A DNA stretch of 64,000 nucleotides, from positions 868,001 through 932,000 of the forward strand of contig NZ_CP047289.1 of assembly GCF_018279165.1 (NCBI RefSeq), read 5' to 3'. The stretch is from Falsirhodobacter algicola (GTDB lineage Bacteria; Pseudomonadota; Alphaproteobacteria; Rhodobacterales; Rhodobacteraceae). Below are positions 39,341 through 47,996 of the stretch, one piece after another; position 1 is the first letter of the stretch, and each line of letters starts with the position of its first letter. The position numbers and the translations under genes were made by a program. The notes beneath the pieces are model-generated. The model was not told the DNA's origin and made no database searches. It was given only the letters and a program-made list of their open reading frames with translations.

Positions 39341-40293
39341 CAATACGCGCCGCGGTCAAAGGCATCGGGCATTACCTGCCCGAACGCGTGATGGAGAACG
39401 AAGAGTTCACCAAGAGGATCGACACCTCGGACGAGTGGATTCGCACGCGCACGGGCATCGAACGCCGGCATATCGTGGCCGAAGGGCAGACGACCGCCGA
39501 TATTGGTGCGCGCGCGGCGCGGGCTGCGCTGGCCGATGCGGGCATGACGATCGACGACATCGACGCGATCATCGTCGCCACCTCCACCCCCGATTTCACC
39601 TTCCCCTCGGCCGCGACGATGATGCAGGCCGAACTCGGGATGCAGCGCGGGTTCGCCTTCGATGTGCAAGCCGTTTGCGCGGGCTTCGTCTACGCGCTCA
39701 CCAATGCCGACGGGCTGATCCGGACGGGTCAGGCCAACCGCGTGCTCGTGATCGGGGCGGAGACGTTCTCGCGGCTGATGGACTGGGACGACCGGTCGAC
39801 CTCGGTCCTGTTCGGTGATGGTGCGGGCGCGGTGGTTCTGGCCGCCGAAGACGGCGATCGCGGGATCCTGGGCGCCGATCTGAACAGCGACGGGCGTTAC
39901 CGCGATCTTCTCTATGCCGATGGCGGCACCTCCACCGGCAGCATCGGCGTTCTGCGCATGCAGGGGCGCGAAGTGTTCCGCCATGCGGTCGAAAAGCTCG
40001 CAACCACGGCCCATACCGCCTTGGGGCGTGCGGGCCTTACCGCGGCCGATGTCGATTGGATCGTGCCGCATCAGGCCAACCTGCGCATCATCAGCGCCAC
40101 GGCCGCCAAGATGGGCCTGCCGATGGAGAAGGTCGTCGTGACCGTTCAGGACCACGGCAATACCTCGGCTGCGTCCATCCCGCTGGCTTTGTCGGTCGGC
40201 AAACAGCGCGGGCAGATCAAGCCGGGGGATGTCGTGGTGACCGAAGCCATCGGCGGTGGTCTTGCATGGGGCGCAGTCGTTATCCGTCTGTAA
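39337..40293 (+). CDS. fabH: 3-oxoacyl-ACP synthase III
   Basis: The 318-residue condensing enzyme shows the catalytic triad Cys114 (AVCAGFVYAL), His245 (VPHQANLR) and Asn275 (HGNTSAAS), with TRTGIERRH and GDGAGAVVL motifs. It starts fatty-acid synthesis from acetyl-CoA and malonyl-ACP. ATG 39337 overlaps the plsX stop, ruling out the longer frame starting at 38953. Confidence 0.97.
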   Translation: MTIRAAVKGIGHYLPERVMENEEFTKRIDTSDEWIRTRTGIERRHIVAEGQTTADIGARAARAALADAGMTIDDIDAIIVATSTPDFTFPSAATMMQAELGMQRGFAFDVQAVCAGFVYALTNADGLIRTGQANRVLVIGAETFSRLMDWDDRSTSVLFGDGAGAVVLAAEDGDRGILGADLNSDGRYRDLLYADGGTSTGSIGVLRMQGREVFRHAVEKLATTAHTALGRAGLTAADVDWIVPHQANLRIISATAAKMGLPMEKVVVTVQDHGNTSAASIPLALSVGKQRGQIKPGDVVVTEAIGGGLAWGAVVIRL

Positions 40294-40356
40294 GGCGGTC
40301 AGTTGACTTGTGGGGGGTTCCGCCCCATCCTTTCGCAAACAGGAAGGGTTCCGGAC

Positions 40357-40659
40357 ATGTGCGCGAAAACGCTGACGAGAATGGATCTTAGCGAGGCTGT
40401 CTATCGCGAGGTGGGCCTGTCGCGCAATGAATCGTCCCAGCTTGTCGAAAGCGTCCTTCAGCACGTCTCCGACGCCCTCGCCTCGGGGGAATCGGTGAAG
40501 ATCTCCAGCTTCGGGACCTTCTCGATCCGCGACAAGTCCGCGCGCGTGGGCCGCAACCCGAAAACGGGCGACGAGGTGCCCATCAGCCCCCGGCGCGTGT
40601 TGACCTTCCGCCCGTCGCACCTGATGAAGGACCGCGTCCTAGCGGGCACGAAAAAGTAA
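40357..40659 (+). CDS. ihfA: Integration host factor subunit alpha
   Basis: The 100-residue IhfA has [38 protein letters not shown] and the DNA-wedging proline arm [19 protein letters not shown]. It bends DNA as a heterodimer with IhfB. ATG 40357 follows AGGAAGGG; an earlier frame start at 40303 is out of range. The gap to fabH is 63 bases, and merR follows after 12. Confidence 0.95.
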   Translation: MCAKTLTRMDLSEAVYREVGLSRNESSQLVESVLQHVSDALASGESVKISSFGTFSIRDKSARVGRNPKTGDEVPISPRRVLTFRPSHLMKDRVLAGTKK

Positions 40660-40671
40660 GACGAGGTTTTG

Positions 40672-41361
40672 ATGGAGAAATCGGCCGAGGCGTTTCGCAC
40701 CATCAGCGAAGTGGCCGACATCCTCCAGACACCGGCCCATGTGCTGCGTTTCTGGGAGAGCCGGTTCCCGCAGATCAAACCCGTCAAGCGCGCCGGTGGA
40801 CGGCGCTATTACCGCCCCTCGGACATCGCCCTTCTGTCCGGCATCCGTCATCTGCTGCACGAACAGGGGATGACGATCCGAGGGGTTCAGAAAATCCTGC
40901 GCGAGCAGGGTGTACGTCACGTCACGGAGATCAGCAGCGTGGAGGAAGCCGGCTTTGTCGAGGTGGAGGTCGAGGATGTCCCTCAGACCGCCGAGGTTCA
41001 CGCATTTCCGCAGAAGGCGGATCGCGCCCCCGCCGCCGAGATCGATCCCCGGTTGGTCGGATGGGAATTCACCCCCTCCGAAGATGGCGACGATTTCTTT
41101 GCCCAGAGCGCCGAGACCCCGCTTCTGGGTGACGAGGCGCCGCCTTCGCCCCTCAGCACCTCCGACACGCTGCTGGCGCGTGAGCGCGCCGAGCGGCTTC
41201 GCGAACAGGATCCTCCCATGCCCGACACCCTGCCCGCCCGTGCGCCGCTGATCCTGCGGCTGCTGGCGCTGGACCCGGACCGTGCGCGGCTGGCCGATGT
41301 GGCCCCGGTCCATGCACGCCTGAACGCGCTTCGGGCGCGCCTTCAGGACGAAGATCGTTAA
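40672..41361 (+). CDS. MerR-family transcriptional regulator with acidic C-terminal extension
   Basis: The 229 residues have an N-terminal MerR helix-turn-helix ([49 protein letters not shown]) and a C-terminal 130 residues that look disordered and acidic ([32 protein letters not shown]) with no metal cysteines. ATG 40672 has GAGG 5 bases upstream. The regulator is conserved after ihfA in this bacterial family, but its target is not known to me. Confidence 0.88.
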   Translation: MEKSAEAFRTISEVADILQTPAHVLRFWESRFPQIKPVKRAGGRRYYRPSDIALLSGIRHLLHEQGMTIRGVQKILREQGVRHVTEISSVEEAGFVEVEVEDVPQTAEVHAFPQKADRAPAAEIDPRLVGWEFTPSEDGDDFFAQSAETPLLGDEAPPSPLSTSDTLLARERAERLREQDPPMPDTLPARAPLILRLLALDPDRARLADVAPVHARLNALRARLQDEDR

Positions 41362-41386
41362 TTTGCAGCAGCATACGTTTTCCGGC

Positions 41387-41414
41387 TTGTGCCTGCCGTA
41401 AATCTGGGTATGTA
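41387..41414 (+). promoter_or_regulatory. Predicted promoter of tRNA-Pro
   Basis: TTGTGC (41387-41392) and TATGTA (41409-41414) are 16 bases apart, ending 12 bases before the tRNA. Confidence 0.65.
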
Positions 41415-41426
41415 TCCGCCCTGTGT

Positions 41427-41504
41427 CGGGCCGTGGCGCAGCCTGGTTAGCGCGTCCGTCTGGGGGGCGGAAGGCCGCGAGTTCGAATCTCGCCGGCCCG
41501 ACCA
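41427..41504 (+). tRNA. tRNA-Pro (anticodon GGG)
   Basis: A complete 78-base cloverleaf: acceptor CGGGCCG/CGGCCCG, D arm GCGC/GCGC with a 10-base loop, anticodon stem TCCGT/GCGGA around CTGGGGG (anticodon GGG), T arm GCGAG-TTCGAAT-CTCGC, and encoded CCA. A terminator follows at once. Confidence 0.97.
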
Positions 41505-41510
41505 CGACAG

Positions 41511-41538
41511 AAAGCCGTCCGTTCCGCGGGCGGCTTTC
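41511..41538 (+). terminator. Terminator of tRNA-Pro
   Basis: AAAGCCGTCCG (41511-41521) pairs with CGGGCGGCTTT (near 41527-41537), with one G-T pair, followed by C. It starts 7 bases after the tRNA. Confidence 0.85.
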
Positions 41539-41558
41539 GTCATTGAAAAGGGTGAGCA

Positions 41559-42617
41559 ATGATCGGCGTCCTTCCCTCGCAGAGCCTCCGCTCCATGATC
41601 GACGCAGGTGCGATCACGGCGACCCCCGCGATTCTGCCTGAACAGGTACAGCCCGCCAGCCTCGATCTGCGTCTTGGCACCCACGCCTACCGCGTCCGGG
41701 CCAGCTTCCTTGCCGGTCATGGCCGCAGCGTCAGCGACCGCATCGCCGAGTTCGAGATGCACCGCATCGACCTGACCGACGGCGCGGTGCTGGAAAAGGG
41801 CTGCGTCTATGTGATTCCCCTGATGGAGCGGCTGCGCCTGCCCGATGGCGTCAGCGGCATCGCCAATGCCAAAAGCTCCACCGGGCGGCTGGATCTGTTG
41901 ACGCGCACCATCACCGATGGCGGGGTGGAGTTCGACCGCATCGCCCCCGGCTATGACGGACCGCTTTTCGCCGAGGTCTGCCCCCGCAGCTTTTCGGTCC
42001 TCGTCCGGCCGGGGATGCGCCTGAACCAGCTGCGCCTCCGCTCGGGCCAAGCCGTGCTGACGGATGAGGAGTTGAGCCGCCTGAACGCCCAGACACCGCT
42101 GGTGGACGGGCCGGCGGTGATCTCGTCGGGCCTTGGGTTTTCGGTGGATCTCCGGCTCGATACGCGGGTGGGCTTTCGCGCCAAACCCCATGCGGGCGTG
42201 GTCGATCTGGCGCGCATCGGTCATTATCCCGCCGCCGATTTCTGGGAGGATATCCACGCCACCGATGGCCGCATCATCCTCGATCCCGGCGCATTCTACA
42301 TTCTCGTCAGCCGCGAGGCGGTGACGATCCCCCCGGACCATGCCGCCGAAATGGCGCCCTATCTTGCCATGGTGGGGGAGTTTCGCGTGCATTACGCCGG
42401 TTTCTTCGATCCGGGTTTCGGCCACGGCACCGGGGCCGGCTCGCGCGGCGTGCTGGAAGTGCGCTGCCACGAGGCGCCCTTCGTGCTCGAACATGGTCAG
42501 ATCGTCGGCCGGCTCGTCTATGAGCGCATGGCCGAAGTACCGGACCTTCTTTACGGTGCCGGCATCGCGTCGAACTATCAGGGCCAGGGGCTAAAACTGG
42601 CCAAGCATTTTCGTTAG
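41559..42617 (+). CDS. dcd: Two-domain 2'-deoxycytidine 5'-triphosphate deaminase
   Basis: The 352-residue protein is nearly twice the length of E. coli Dcd and holds two dUTPase-like halves: residues 1-175 (QPASLDLRLGTHAYRV, GIANAKSSTGRLDLLTR) and 176-352 (SVDLRLDTRVGFRAK, GVLEVRCHEAPFVLEHGQIVGRLVYERM). This double form is the alphaproteobacterial Dcd. It deaminates dCTP to dUTP for thymidylate synthesis. Its TAG stop overlaps the convergent small gene (TTAG, 42614-42617). Confidence 0.93.
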   Translation: MIGVLPSQSLRSMIDAGAITATPAILPEQVQPASLDLRLGTHAYRVRASFLAGHGRSVSDRIAEFEMHRIDLTDGAVLEKGCVYVIPLMERLRLPDGVSGIANAKSSTGRLDLLTRTITDGGVEFDRIAPGYDGPLFAEVCPRSFSVLVRPGMRLNQLRLRSGQAVLTDEELSRLNAQTPLVDGPAVISSGLGFSVDLRLDTRVGFRAKPHAGVVDLARIGHYPAADFWEDIHATDGRIILDPGAFYILVSREAVTIPPDHAAEMAPYLAMVGEFRVHYAGFFDPGFGHGTGAGSRGVLEVRCHEAPFVLEHGQIVGRLVYERMAEVPDLLYGAGIASNYQGQGLKLAKHFR

Positions 42618-42811
42618 CGCATACGCCGCGTGATGCGTGCGATCTTTTGGGCGCGCTTGGCCATGCCGCGGGCGCTCTGGGCCTGCGCGCGCTCTTCAGC
42701 GGTCATGGTGGCCGGGTCCTTGCCGCGCCGTGCGGCATAGTCGATGCCCTTGGTCATGACCTTCATCATGAACATGCGCATGATCATGCGCTGCATTCCG
42801 CTCCAGTTCAT
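42614..42811 (-). CDS. Small methionine-rich basic protein (65 residues), unknown function
   Basis: From ATG 42811 (AAGGAG 5 bases upstream, lying in the last codons of scpB) the product reads MNWSGMQRMIMRMFMMKVMTKGIDYAARR (in two parts), then an Ala/Gln/Arg-rich helix ending RITRRMR. Ten or so methionines fall in the first 25 residues. It is tied to scpB by the overlapping ribosome site and may be the last gene of the argS-scpB run. I do not know the family's role; a membrane or nucleic-acid binding helix is possible. Confidence 0.7.
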   Translation of the reverse strand: MNWSGMQRMIMRMFMMKVMTKGIDYAARRGKDPATMTAEERAQAQSARGMAKRAQKIARITRRMR

Positions 42812-42813
42812 CG

Positions 42814-43416
42814 TCACTCCTTGAACAGGTCTGCCTGTCCGGCTGGGGCCTCCTCGGCGTCGCGCTCGGGGGATGGTCGATTGTCCAGAAGGCCGGTTTC
42901 ACGCAGTTCCTTGAGCCCCGGCAGATCGCGCGCGCTCTCCAATCCAAAATGGTCCAGAAAGAGGTCCGTGACAACAAAAGTTACCGGGCGGCCCGGTGTC
43001 ATCCGGCGGCGGCCAAGGCGGACCCAGCCAAGCTCCATCAACTGATCGAGCGTTCCGCGGCTGACGGCGACGCCGCGGATCTCTTCGATCTCGGCCCGCG
43101 TGGCCGGTTGATGATAAGCGATGATGGCCAGCGTCTCGATGGCAGCGCGCGACAGGCGGCGATCTTCCTCCACCGTCTGCTGCATCAGGAAACCCAGATC
43201 GGGCGCCGTGCGAAAGGCCCAGCCCGCCCCGGCACGAACCAGCGTAACCCCCCGCCCCTCGTAGCGGCGGCGCAGCAGGCGCAGCACTTCGGCCGGATCG
43301 CAGCCCTCGGGCAGGCGCGCGGCCATCTCGGCCACCGTCAGCGGCTGGCGCGTGGCGAACAGCATCGCCTCCACCATGCGTTCCTGTTCGTCGATGCTGG
43401 GAATGGCCGGACTCAT
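42814..43416 (-). CDS. scpB: Segregation and condensation protein B
   Basis: The 200-residue ScpB has paired winged-helix domains: MVEAMLFATRQPLTVAEMAARL and LSRAAIETLAIIAYHQPATRAEIEEIRGV, the second being the family hallmark. It binds ScpA in the SMC-ScpAB complex that organises the chromosome. Its ATG overlaps the scpA stop (43413-43416). Confidence 0.95.
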   Translation of the reverse strand: MSPAIPSIDEQERMVEAMLFATRQPLTVAEMAARLPEGCDPAEVLRLLRRRYEGRGVTLVRAGAGWAFRTAPDLGFLMQQTVEEDRRLSRAAIETLAIIAYHQPATRAEIEEIRGVAVSRGTLDQLMELGWVRLGRRRMTPGRPVTFVVTDLFLDHFGLESARDLPGLKELRETGLLDNRPSPERDAEEAPAGQADLFKE

Positions 43417-44171
43417 GCGCGCCTCCGAACTTGAAGCGGAGCAAAGGTCCCGTCTTGGCGCAGGTCGATCTCTCCGCGCTTGGCAAGCTCCAAGACGGCG
43501 GCGAAATGTGCGGCGGTGGCCGAACGGCGGCGCTGCGGCCGATCGCCCCACCCCTCGGGGAGCCAGCCGTCGAGATCGCGCCAGTCGCCGTCATAGCCCA
43601 AAACGCCGCGCATCCGGTCCAGCGCCGCCTCCATGGTGAAGATGTCGTGCCGGTCCATCACGAAGGGGCGGAATTCGTCCCGCGTGCGCAGCCGGGCATA
43701 GGCGCGCATCAGATCGATCAGGTTCGCGGAATACTGGACGTTCCGCGTGCGGGCGATCGCCTCCTCCATCCCGCGGGGGAAGACATCCTGCCCAAGGCGC
43801 GGGCGCGCCATCAGGCTGGCGGCAGCCTCGCGCATGGCCTGAAGACGCTCCAACTGCCAACTGAGATGCGCGGCCAGATCCTCGGCCGAGGGGCCTTCCT
43901 CCTCCGGGTCGGGGGGAAGCAGCAGGCGCGATTTCAGATAGGCCAGCCATGCCGCCATCACGAGGTAATCGGCCGCAAGCTCGATCCGCAGCGATTTCAC
44001 CCGCTCCACGAAGGCAAGGTACTGTTCGGCGAGTTGCAGAACCGAGATGCGCCGCAGATCGACCTTTTGCGCGCGCGACAGGCTAAGCAGAAGATCGAGC
44101 GGGCCTTCGAACCCGTCGACATCGATGATCAGCGCCTCGGCGGACAGGCGTTCGGACACGTCCTGCGGCAT
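43413..44171 (-). CDS. scpA: Segregation and condensation protein A (kleisin)
   Basis: The 252-residue kleisin has the N-terminal FEGPLDLLLSLSRAQKVDLRRISVLQLAEQYLAF and LAADYLVMAAWLAYLKSRLLLP motifs (each in pieces) that contact the SMC neck, and a C-terminal winged helix. ATG 44171 shares its A with the nagZ stop (TGATG), which excludes the longer frame upstream. Confidence 0.95.
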   Translation of the reverse strand: MPQDVSERLSAEALIIDVDGFEGPLDLLLSLSRAQKVDLRRISVLQLAEQYLAFVERVKSLRIELAADYLVMAAWLAYLKSRLLLPPDPEEEGPSAEDLAAHLSWQLERLQAMREAAASLMARPRLGQDVFPRGMEEAIARTRNVQYSANLIDLMRAYARLRTRDEFRPFVMDRHDIFTMEAALDRMRGVLGYDGDWRDLDGWLPEGWGDRPQRRRSATAAHFAAVLELAKRGEIDLRQDGTFAPLQVRRRA

Positions 44172-45160
44172 CAGGCCCCCAGAAGCGCGGCCAGTTCCGC
44201 CTCCTGCGCGGCGATGTCGATGGGTTCGGGCGGGCGTCGGCAGGCCAGCGCAGCATTGGCGCGGCGCGCGGCGGCGGAGGTCAGACCGCCCACGGCTGCG
44301 GCCACCTCGATCCGGGCCTCCATCGGGCCGTTGCAATGCAGGACCACATCGCACCCGGCGGCGATCGCGGCGCGCGAACGCTCCCCCACCGGGCCGGACA
44401 GCGCACCCATTTCGATATCGTCGGTCATCAGCAGGCCGTCAAACCCGATCTGGGTACGGATCACATCGACGAGTATGGGTGAGCAAGTCGCCGGGCGATC
44501 GTCGAGCGCGGCGAAGACCACATGCGCCGTCATCGCCATCGGCAGATCGTTCAGCGCGCGAAAGGCCGCGAAATCGCTGCCATCCAGCTCTGCGATCGGA
44601 GCATCGACGCGGGGCAGATCGGCATGGCTGTCGCTGGTGGCGCGGCCATGGCCCGGCATATGCTTGACCACGGGCAGAACGCCTTGCGCCAGATGCGCCT
44701 CGGCCGCGATGCGCGCCAGACCGGCGACGGTATCGGGCGCCGTGCCATAGCAGCGGTTGCGCAGGAAGGGATGCGTCTCCTCCCCGGCCAGATCCGCCAC
44801 CGGCGCGCAGTTCGCATCGATCCCGTGACGACGCAGTTCCTCGGCGATCAGGGTCGAGCGGATGGCCATCGCGCGCGCCGGATCAGCGGCGCGAGCCAGC
44901 ATCTCTAGCGGCGGCAGATGGGCGCGCCAATGCGGCGGGCGCAGGCGCTGCACGCGCCCGCCCTCCTGATCGACGAGGATCGGCGCATCGCGGCCCACCG
45001 CCTCCCGTAACTCCGCCGTCAGGCGGCGCAGCTGGTCCGGCGTGTCCACGTTGCGCGCAAACAGGATGAAGCCGAAGGGATCGGCGTCGCGGAAGAAGGC
45101 CCGCTCCTCCCGCCCCAGTTCGAACCCATCGCAGCCGAAGATGGCGGCGCCGGTCGTCAT
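44171..45160 (-). CDS. nagZ: Beta-N-acetylhexosaminidase NagZ
   Basis: The 329-residue family-3 glycosidase has KHMPGHGRATSDSH (166-179) with the catalytic His-Asp pair and nucleophile Asp247 in LLMTDDIEMG. It removes GlcNAc from anhydro-muropeptides in peptidoglycan recycling in the cytoplasm. It overlaps the SPOR gene (ATGA) upstream and scpA downstream. Confidence 0.96.
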   Translation of the reverse strand: MTTGAAIFGCDGFELGREERAFFRDADPFGFILFARNVDTPDQLRRLTAELREAVGRDAPILVDQEGGRVQRLRPPHWRAHLPPLEMLARAADPARAMAIRSTLIAEELRRHGIDANCAPVADLAGEETHPFLRNRCYGTAPDTVAGLARIAAEAHLAQGVLPVVKHMPGHGRATSDSHADLPRVDAPIAELDGSDFAAFRALNDLPMAMTAHVVFAALDDRPATCSPILVDVIRTQIGFDGLLMTDDIEMGALSGPVGERSRAAIAAGCDVVLHCNGPMEARIEVAAAVGGLTSAAARRANAALACRRPPEPIDIAAQEAELAALLGA

Positions 45161-46128
45161 CGCACGATGACGGGGATGCAGGCCGCATTCTCGGCCAGCA
45201 GCGCCGAGCAGAAGCGCCGTGCGTCCGGCTCCCCTTCGAAGCCCTGCGCCCGAAGGCGGAAGAAGGTGCGCCCGCCGCTGACGGTCTGCTGCACGACCAG
45301 CTTCTTGCCCGCCAAAAGGCTGCCGAACTTGCCCGAAAGGCGCGTCCATTCGCTGCGCGCCTGCTCCGGCGAATCGAATGCGCCAAGCTGTACGAGGCTT
45401 TCCCCCGATTTCAGCGCCGTCACCGACACCTCTTGCGTGGAGGATGCGGGCACCGGAACGGCCGTCGCGCGGGCCAGCGCGCCCGGACGGATCTGCGGGC
45501 GCGGCGAATGAGTTACGGCACCGGGGGGTGCGGGCGGGATATCCGGCTCGCGCACCAGTTCCTGAGGGATCAGCGTCGGATCGATCGCGGGCGGCGGCAC
45601 GAACAGCTCCTGCACCGGATCGCCTTCGACGGTGGAGGCGCCGGTTTCCTCGCGGTCCTCGCGGACGGGCTGGCCGGAGGGTTCGGGCAGACGCTCGGGC
45701 ATCACGACGGTGCCGACCACGCCCGAGGCTTCGGCCACGGCGGCCATCACTTCGGGCGGGGGCGCATCGCCCTCCAGCCCCGGACCATCGCCAAGGTCGA
45801 GTTCGGCCGCATTGGGCGCCAGCATGATCTCGCTCGGGATCGGACCGGAGGTGCCGGTCGCGGCGATGTCATTGACCAGAAGGCCCTGATTGTCGGCGAT
45901 CTGACCGCCCGGATCATCCGGCGTCACGCGCATCGGGCCTTCCATCGCACGGATCACCGGAACGCCGCGCACATCGCGCACCGCCACGTTGTATCCCCAC
46001 ACGGCCAGCCCGATGACCATGGCAACGGAGCTGACGGCCCCGGCCAGATGAACGATCCGCTGCACACGCGCCGACCTCGGCGCATGATAATCCACCGAAT
46101 CGAATTCGTCGAAATCCACCTCAGCCAT
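45157..46128 (-). CDS. SPOR-domain membrane protein
   Basis: The 323-residue protein has a cytoplasmic N-terminus, one membrane helix (about residues 27-49, VHLAGAVSSVAMVIGLAVWGY), a long Pro/Glu-rich periplasmic linker, and a C-terminal SPOR domain (about 245-323, ESLVQLGAFDSPEQARSEW...GRTFFRLRAQGF). SPOR domains bind glycan strands stripped of peptides, usually at the division site. It precedes nagZ with an ATGA overlap, pairing denuded-glycan binding with muropeptide recycling. Confidence 0.9.
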   Translation of the reverse strand: MAEVDFDEFDSVDYHAPRSARVQRIVHLAGAVSSVAMVIGLAVWGYNVAVRDVRGVPVIRAMEGPMRVTPDDPGGQIADNQGLLVNDIAATGTSGPIPSEIMLAPNAAELDLGDGPGLEGDAPPPEVMAAVAEASGVVGTVVMPERLPEPSGQPVREDREETGASTVEGDPVQELFVPPPAIDPTLIPQELVREPDIPPAPPGAVTHSPRPQIRPGALARATAVPVPASSTQEVSVTALKSGESLVQLGAFDSPEQARSEWTRLSGKFGSLLAGKKLVVQQTVSGGRTFFRLRAQGFEGEPDARRFCSALLAENAACIPVIVR

Positions 46129-46196
46129 GTCACTGCCCCGCCGCGGCGTCCATGCACCGCAATCTTGCCTGTTCTTCACAACCGGCGGACGCCTTG

Positions 46197-47939
46197 TCAG
46201 CGCATTTCTTCGACCGGTGCGACGCCAAGGATACCCAATCCATTGGAAATCACAACGCCCGTCGCCCGCGCCAGTCCGATTTTCGCCTGCATCACGGCCA
46301 GATCGTCCTGCACGAAGCGCAGCGAGGGTTCGTCATTGCCGCGGTTCCACAATCCATGGAACTCCGCCGCGAGTTCCGCAAGGTAGAAGGCGACGCGGTG
46401 CGGCTCGTTATGCTTGGCCGCGATCTCCACGAGGCGGGGCCATTCGGACAGCTTTTTGATCAGCGCGATCTCCGCCTCATGGCCGAGCGCCGCGACATCG
46501 CCGCCCGCCAGCGTCAGATCGTCGGTCGCAACGCCCGCCTCGGCGGCCTTGCGCAGCACCGAATTGATCCGGGCATTGGCGTATTGGACATAGAAGACCG
46601 GGTTGTCCTTGGACTGCTCCAGCACCTTGTCGAAATCGAAATCGAGCGGCGCATCGTTCTTGCGCGTCAGCATGACGAAACGCGTCACGTCGGCGCCGAC
46701 CTGATCCACCACATCGCGCAGCGTCACGAAGGTGCCCGCGCGCTTCGACATCTTGAACGGCTCGCCGTTCTTGAACAGCTTCACGAGCTGCACCAGCTTC
46801 ACATCGAGCGGCACACGGCCCTCGGAGAGCGCGGCGACCGCCGCTTTCATCCGCTTCACATAGCCGCCGTGATCGGCGCCGAAGATGTCGATCAACTGAT
46901 CGAAACCGCGTTCGACCTTATCAAAGTGATAGGCGATGTCGGGGGCGAAATAGGTCCACGAGCCGTCCGACTTCATCACCGGGCGGTCCACGTCATCGCC
47001 ATGCGCGGTGGACCGGAACAGCGTCTGCTCGCGCGGCTCCCAATCTTCGGGGGTCTTGCCCTTCGGGGGTTCCAGCACGCCCTCGTAGATCAGGCCCATA
47101 TCGCGCAGACGTTGCAGCGCCGCCTCGATCTTGCCGGTGCCGTAGAGCGCCTTTTCCGAGGAATAGACGTCCATCTCCACGTTCAGCGCGGCCAGATCCT
47201 CGCGGATCATCGCCATCATCCGCTCGGTCGCGAATTCGCGCAGATCGGCCAGCCACACCGTTTCGGGCTGGTTCAGAAGACGGTCTCCATAGGCGTCCTT
47301 CAGGGCCTGCCCCACGGGGATCAGATAGTCGCCGGGATAAAGCCCCTCGGCGATCTCCGGCTCGAGGCCATGCGCCTCGCGGTAGCGTTCATAGGCCGAG
47401 CGCGCCAGAACATCGACCTGCGCGCCGCCGTCGTTGATGTAGTATTCCCGCGTCACATCGAAGCCCGCGAAGGCCAGCAGCTTTGCCAGTGCATCGCCGA
47501 CCACCGCGCCGCGGGTATGGCCCACATGCATCGGGCCGGTCGGGTTGGCCGACACGAACTCCACGTTGACGCGCAGGCCCTGCCCCACGGCGCTGCGGCC
47601 GTAATCGCCGCCCTGCGACAGGATGGCGGCCACGGTCTGCTGCCAGACGGCATCCTTCAGGCGGATGTTGATGAAACCGGGGCCTGCAACCTCCACCGCC
47701 GCGATGCGCGCATCCGCTTCCAGATGGCGGGCGAGGCCCTCGGCGATCTGGCGCGGCGGAAGGCCGGCGGGTTTCGCCAGCACCATCGCCGCGTTCGTCG
47801 CCATGTCGCCATGCGCCGCATCGCGCGGCGGCTCCACGGCGACGGCGGCCAGATCCAGCCCTCCGGGCAGATCCCCTGCCGCCTGCAGCGCGGCGATCGC
47901 TTCGGTCACGACGGTGCGGAGTTCGGTAAAGAGGTTCAT
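46197..47939 (-). CDS. argS: Arginyl-tRNA synthetase
   Basis: The 580-residue class I synthetase has the HIGH variant HVGH (138-141, in [15 protein letters not shown]) and FKMSKRAG as the KMSKS loop, with an N-terminal additional domain that recognises the tRNA D-loop and a DALR anticodon domain at the end. ATG 47939 gives the conserved [11 protein letters not shown] start. It begins the argS-SPOR-nagZ-scpAB run with a 68-base gap to SPOR. Confidence 0.97.
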   Translation of the reverse strand: MNLFTELRTVVTEAIAALQAAGDLPGGLDLAAVAVEPPRDAAHGDMATNAAMVLAKPAGLPPRQIAEGLARHLEADARIAAVEVAGPGFINIRLKDAVWQQTVAAILSQGGDYGRSAVGQGLRVNVEFVSANPTGPMHVGHTRGAVVGDALAKLLAFAGFDVTREYYINDGGAQVDVLARSAYERYREAHGLEPEIAEGLYPGDYLIPVGQALKDAYGDRLLNQPETVWLADLREFATERMMAMIREDLAALNVEMDVYSSEKALYGTGKIEAALQRLRDMGLIYEGVLEPPKGKTPEDWEPREQTLFRSTAHGDDVDRPVMKSDGSWTYFAPDIAYHFDKVERGFDQLIDIFGADHGGYVKRMKAAVAALSEGRVPLDVKLVQLVKLFKNGEPFKMSKRAGTFVTLRDVVDQVGADVTRFVMLTRKNDAPLDFDFDKVLEQSKDNPVFYVQYANARINSVLRKAAEAGVATDDLTLAGGDVAALGHEAEIALIKKLSEWPRLVEIAAKHNEPHRVAFYLAELAAEFHGLWNRGNDEPSLRFVQDDLAVMQAKIGLARATGVVISNGLGILGVAPVEEMR

Positions 47940-47996
47940 GTCATTGTCCTGTCTGTCGCCTCCGGGATTGCCAGAGGCGACAGGCCGGGTCAATGC

